From Oegoconia quadripuncta (taxonomy: Eukaryota > Arthropoda > Insecta > Lepidoptera > Autostichidae): a DNA stretch of 64,000 bases. A program made the position numbers and the translations under genes. Shown piece by piece: positions 53,101 to 59,100 of this stretch. The stretch covers positions 16,261,151 to 16,325,150 of the forward strand of contig OX438755.1 in NCBI GenBank assembly GCA_949316235.1, written 5' to 3'. Positions within the stretch are counted from its first letter, which is position 1. The number at the start of each line of letters is the position of its first letter. The notes beneath the pieces are model-generated. The model worked only from the letters and a program-made list of their open reading frames with translations. It ran no database searches and was not told the DNA's origin.

Positions 53101-56100
53101 TTCAAATTATTGATAAAAGTCGGTTTGTATTATTGATAAAAGTAGGTAATAACGATTTAGCGTCGGTGGCTCAGCGGTTAAGACGCGGTCTCCAATGTGG
53201 GAGCCCAGGTTTGATTACCAGGCACGCCATGTACCAATAAGTTTTTAAATTAAATTTAATTACTTGTGCGCATTTATCCGGCTGCTTTTGAATGGTGAAG
53301 GGAAACATCGTGAGCAAACATGCATACCTGTGAGAAATAAAACTTCTAAGGCATGTGAAGTCCTCAACTGCATTGGGCCAGCGTGGTGGATTATGGCCCA
53401 TACTCCCTCATTATACGACGGAAGGCCTATATCCCTGCAGTGGGATGTTTACGGGCTGATGATGATGAAAGTAGCCGATTTTATCAATTAGCTATTTATG
53501 TATTATTTGTAATTAGCTTTTAGACTTTTCGAGGGTAGGTCAGAGATATATTTTTTTTTTTAAAGAAATCTTAGTTTATCCAATGAGGGCAGTGGCGCCC
53601 TCGGAATAAAATACCTTCCGCAATTCTCTGGAATAGTCGACTAAGTAGGTTAGGTAGTTAATTCAGTGAACTATAATAACTTAAAATAAATACCTACGAT
53701 GCGAACTGCACGCACATCAGATATAGGTAGTTATATAAGAGATATTTCTACCTGGCAATTTTTTTTTTATGATTGACTGGATTCGCGTTTGACCACAATC
53801 TCACCTGATGGAAAGTGACGTTGGGTCTAAGATGAAGCACGCGATCCCAGTAAATGCCTATTCACTCTGCTCTTGAAGATCCCAAGGTTGTAGGATTCAG
53901 GAAAGACTGACGCCGGATGTTCCATGCCTTAGCTGTTCGGATGATGAATGAAGAATCAAACTTCTTAATGCGAATGTTCGGTATATTAACTGTATACGGG
54001 TGGAATACCTCCCCACGCCTAGTGGTCCGAAGATGGAAGGGTGACGGTGAAATAAGATTATGTAATTCAACGCTCACTCCCCGAAATGCATCCTGTAAAA
54101 AAACTGAGAGACAGGCGACTTTGCGACGTTGTTCAAGGCTCTGCAATTTAAATTTAAATTTAAATTTAATAATTGCATACTTAGATACACAGTGTATAAA
54201 TGTTGCGGTAATTACTTTTAAAATTGAATGTCTTTGGTCCAGGCAAATCGTAGAGAAAACATTTCAGCACAGTAAGCATGACAAACGCGATAAATGTTTA
54301 TATGTCGCGTGAGATAATATTTGTCCTCCTCATTCGCTTGGACTAAATATACAACTATCCCATTCTCACACCTATGTGGCGCGCGACATACGATGTCATG
54401 TTACCGTAGCAGTTTACACATGAATTGTGCTGTCCCGAAGTGAAGCGGCATTAACATTCAATTGGACGGATGATTATTGCAGACTGCTACAGACACCTGG
54501 GGACCAATCGCGCTATTTTACAACAGGTTTACCGTTCGAACGGAACGTTTTTGGTTTTGGTTTAGCTTTAGTAATATCATTCAAACTTAGCTCAAGTAAA
54601 AAATGGTATCGCGCTATTTTTAGTTAACGATTGTAACATTGATGCTACCAAAGTAAAACCAAACCCAAAATGTTTAGAGCTAACCACGAGTATTAAAAAA
54701 AACTAGTTTAATTTCCGTTCAAATGATTAGCGCGATACGAAATTTGCTTAACGTAACGTTTTTGGTTATGGTTTAGCTTTGATAATATCATTCAAACTAG
54801 CGCGATCGGCTCCCTGCACTAGTAGCATGACAGGGGCTATAAACGTTTATGTCGCGCGCGATAATATGTGTCCTGCTTATTCACTTGGACGGAATATACA
54901 ACTATCCCACTCTCACTTCGCGACAAACGACGTCATGATACGCAGGCTGTTGATGGCTCAGATAAAGTTACTGCGAAATTCCACGTGCGCGAACCTTTTT
55001 CTACATAAGAATTAAAAATGATATATATTAAATATGTAATCTCTTATTCCAGGTACGCATCTGGACAGAACCATCTCACCGACTTCATCGGTATGGAGCC
55101 GAGCAAGAAGCGCAAGCGGCGGACTTCGTTCACACCTCAGGCTCTGGAGCTGCTCAATGCGCACTTTGAGAGGAATACGCATCCATCTGGTAGGCATATT
55201 ATCGCTCGGGGCGCTTGCCCTTTTACGTGATAACCTGTCTATGATATTTTATATAATTTACAGCTTAAATTTTTCCATACTTAAGGTGTTTTTTTTGTGG
55301 CCAATCAGTCGATGTAATACGAGAATCAAGTCATAAGCTGTTCTGTCACCAACCGTGCCAAACCCATAAACCACCTCACGGGTTCAGTGCGGCTTATCCT
55401 TTTTATCCATAATGACTTGACTTGATGTTTTACACCAATGACACCTGACATTATTAAGTGAAGATGAGGCCGTAGACGGAAGCACGCTCACGCTCACCTA
55501 GTTCAGCTCACTCTCAAGTTTTATACTCATATATCTTATCTAAAACATTCGGAATACAATAATGCTATAATAATGAAATGAAATGAAATGAAAATCATTT
55601 ATTCATGTAGGCAATACAATATGCACTTATGAACGTCATTTGTTTTTTAAACTACCACTAGCTCGGAACGCGACCACTACTGAGAAGAGCTAGCGAGAAA
55701 CTCAGAGGGTTTGTCTCTTTTCAATAAATCATGTACAATCAAGAAAGGTTACAACAATTTTATATATCGAGTAGAGGAGCCGTTTAATCCCATGGATTAC
55801 TTTCATTAATATAGTCTGAAATTTTGTAATATCCCTTTTTACATAATTTTTGTTTTATAATAAGTTTAAATGTATTAAGCGGAAGATTCCGTATATCCAT
55901 GGGAACCTTGTTGTAGAAGCGCACACATTGACCTCTGAATGACTTATTAACTTTACTAAGTCTACTAAAAGGTACAGCTAATTGATTTTTGCTCCTTGTA
56001 TTGACATTATGTCGGTCACAATGTTTCTCGAATGAATATATATTTCTCTTAACATATACAAGATTTTCATATATATATTGTGACGAAAATGTTAAAATAT

Positions 56101-59100
56101 TAATTTCTTTAAATATTTGTCTTAATGTATCTCTTGACCTTAATTTATAAATTGCACGAATAGCTCGTTTCTGTAAGAGAAATATGCTATCTGTATCAGC
56201 AGCGTTTCCCCACAGCAAGATACCATATGACATCAAGCTGTGAAAGTAGCTGAAGTAGACTAAGCGCGCTGTTTCAATATCACAGATATTTCGAATTTTC
56301 TTAACAGCATATGCGGCAGAACTGAGTCTTTTCATTAGTTTTTTAATATGGGGTCCCCACTGTAACCGAGAATCTAAAGTCATACCAAGGAATACAGTTG
56401 TGTCCACAAGTTCCAACTGTTCATGTTTAATTCTTATTTTGGTGGCAACCTGTTCAACATTAGGTAATGAAAATCTAAGACATTTCGTTTTGTTCTCATT
56501 AAGGAGCAAGTTATTGACTGTGAACCATTCGACTATTTTTGAGACAGCATTATTCACTTCGTCATATGCTAATTGATATCTGTCAACTTTAAATATTAAA
56601 GAAGTGTCATCAGCAAACAATACGATCTCGTGTCTTTCCTTAGCGAGGTGAGGTAAATCGTTGATATAAACTAAAAATAGGAATGGTCCCAGTATTGAAC
56701 CCTGCGGTACGCCCATGCTATCGATCATAATATGCTATCGATCATCATTGCTTAGACTGAACAGCAGAGATCTCCGCTTGAGGATAGTTAAAAAGAGAGA
56801 GTTTTATGTAACTAGTATGGCGGCATCTCTTTCCAACTAAGCTCAAGCGCAGATCTACGCTTGAGCAACATTCTGAAATACGGGCCATAGAAGATGATAC
56901 GTAGTAGTCAGTGGTGTCGATTCGCATGTACACCAACTAAACTAAAACCAGTTTTGGAGTGGTGCCGTCGCATCGTACTGTTCCAGGGAGAAAGAGACAG
57001 TATTACTCTAAAACTGGTTTTAGTTTAGTTTAGTTGGTGTACATCCGAATCGACACCAATGCGCCTACCCTAGGAAATTGTAATATTCTAAACAGTAATT
57101 TGCTAAAAGAGTAAGTTATTATTTTGTAGTTGTATTGTTCCTAATTTAAGAGGGTCTATTCCGTCCGCCTCATTGGATAAATTAAGATTTCTTTTTAAAT
57201 ACACAAAGCAAAAAAAAAACGCTTTGACCAGCCTTATAAACAAGTGAAGGAAAATGACGGAGCTTATTAATATGTGATCCCACAAGAAGCCGCCAAAATC
57301 TTAAAAATATGAATAATTTTTTCTTTTTTTTAAATTATTTGTCTTTAGGAGATCTGACAGCTAATAAGTACATAACATATCATATGAACATTTTATAAAA
57401 AAAATGCCAATTACAAGTAAATTAAGGAAGTGAAAAAGAGAAAATAATAAAAATAATAAGTTAGGTAATGGTAGATAAATAACTACAGTAGCTAACTAAA
57501 TAACTTTAGTCGTTAAAGTTGACAAATGACACTTACGTGTCACTCTCCAAGCAGTCATAAAAGTCTTTATTGAGTCCTAGCTTTCCGCCCGCGGCTTCGC
57601 CTGCGTGGAATAACTTTAACGGGTTAAAAATATCCTATGTCTTAATTCTACCTATATACGAAATTTCATCAATTTCGCCGTGATTGAGCAACAAACAACA
57701 TCCAAACGTTCGCAGAGTAGTTGGATTAAATAGATACGTCTTAGTATAATACCTGGAGTTATTTTCATACTCGATAGTGGCAGAGATGTCGTTCAAATAG
57801 ACTGACGATTACCAATAATAGGACTATAAGTAGGTATAGATTGAAAATTTAGAAAATTCCTCAAAATCAAAATCAAAAATATTTTATTCAATGTAGGATA
57901 CAAAAATATCACTTATTGAAAGTCAACATGCTATTTTTCTTTTTTTAACTACATCGCTTCACAAGGTGTTATGGTTAGGGAGAAGAAGCGACAAGAAACT
58001 CCGCAACAACACATCTTTTCAACTAGTCTCCATCCTTACAACAATACTACATCTTATATTACATATTACAAACCAATAGCAATTAACATAACGACCAGCT
58101 AACACCCGACCTCCTTATCGCCTAAATAATCATCTATCCTGTAATAACCCTTCTTACACAGAGTTTCTTTAATGTGGCGTTTAAATTTCTGCTCTGTTAA
58201 ACTCAATACATGTTCTGGTATTTTATTGTAAAAGCGTATGCTGTGTCCCACAAAGGATGTGCTAACCTTGCTAAGTCTAAATTGTGGAATTTCAATTTTA
58301 TTTTTGTTTCTAGTATTCAAATTATGATTATCAGAATGTTTGCGAAATAGGCATATATTTTTGCGTACATACATTATACTGTCATATATATATTGGGATG
58401 CAACAGTTAAAATACTTATTTCTTTAAACAGATCTCTTAGAGAATCACGGCAGCGTAATTTATATATTGCTCTGATTGCTCTTTTTTGTAGAACAAATAT
58501 TGTTTGAATATCTGCACCTCTACCCCACAGTAGTATACCATAAGACATAATGCTATGAAAGTAGCTAAAATAAACGAGCCTCGCTGTTTTAATGTCAGTA
58601 AGTTGTCTAATCTTACGAATAGCATAAGCAGCTGAACTGAGCCTGCTCCTGACAGACTATGATATCCGTATCATCATTCTGAGCCCGTAAACATCCCTCG
58701 TATAATGAGGGAGTATGTGCCATAGTCCACCACGCTGACCCAATGCGAGTTGGTGACTTCACATGCCTTAGTATTTTTATTTCTCAGGCATGCAGGTTTC
58801 GTCGCGATGTTTTCCTTCACCGTTTAAGAGCAGTCGGAAAAATGCACCTAATTAGTTACAGTTTACAAACTCATTGGTACATAGCCTGCCTGGGAATCGA
58901 ACCCGGACCTCCCAAATTGGGAGACTGTATCTTAACCGCTGAGCCACCGACGCTCCCCTGATATCCATATACACAAAAACAACTGCGTTAGAAGCTAAAT
59001 ATCGTCGTCGTCGAGATACATCCGTATAAAGACTTAAACACACAGAGTCTAACACATTACACCCATAATTTTCGTCAGTGGTTTAAAAACAAGAAGGTCA

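Larger units (their letters stand above)
44899..55052. other. pdm3 intron 6, between the two DNA-binding domains
   Basis: 10.2 kb. It contains SINE-A (45639-45945, 49852-49928, 51433-51766), SINE-B (48582-48897, 53159-53470), SINE-C (52200-52403), MITE-2 copies (47951-48084, 54277-54410, 54826-54950), MITE-1 (54499-54814), MITE-4 (50705-50852) and LINE tails at 49330-49610 and 53755-54146. The stretch 45950-47600 has no repeat I recognise; neither do I see coding sequence in it. Confidence 0.75.

Noticed and set aside
53917..54312. 131-codon plus-strand open frame
   Set aside because: Antisense to a LINE C-terminal fragment and extending into a MITE-2.
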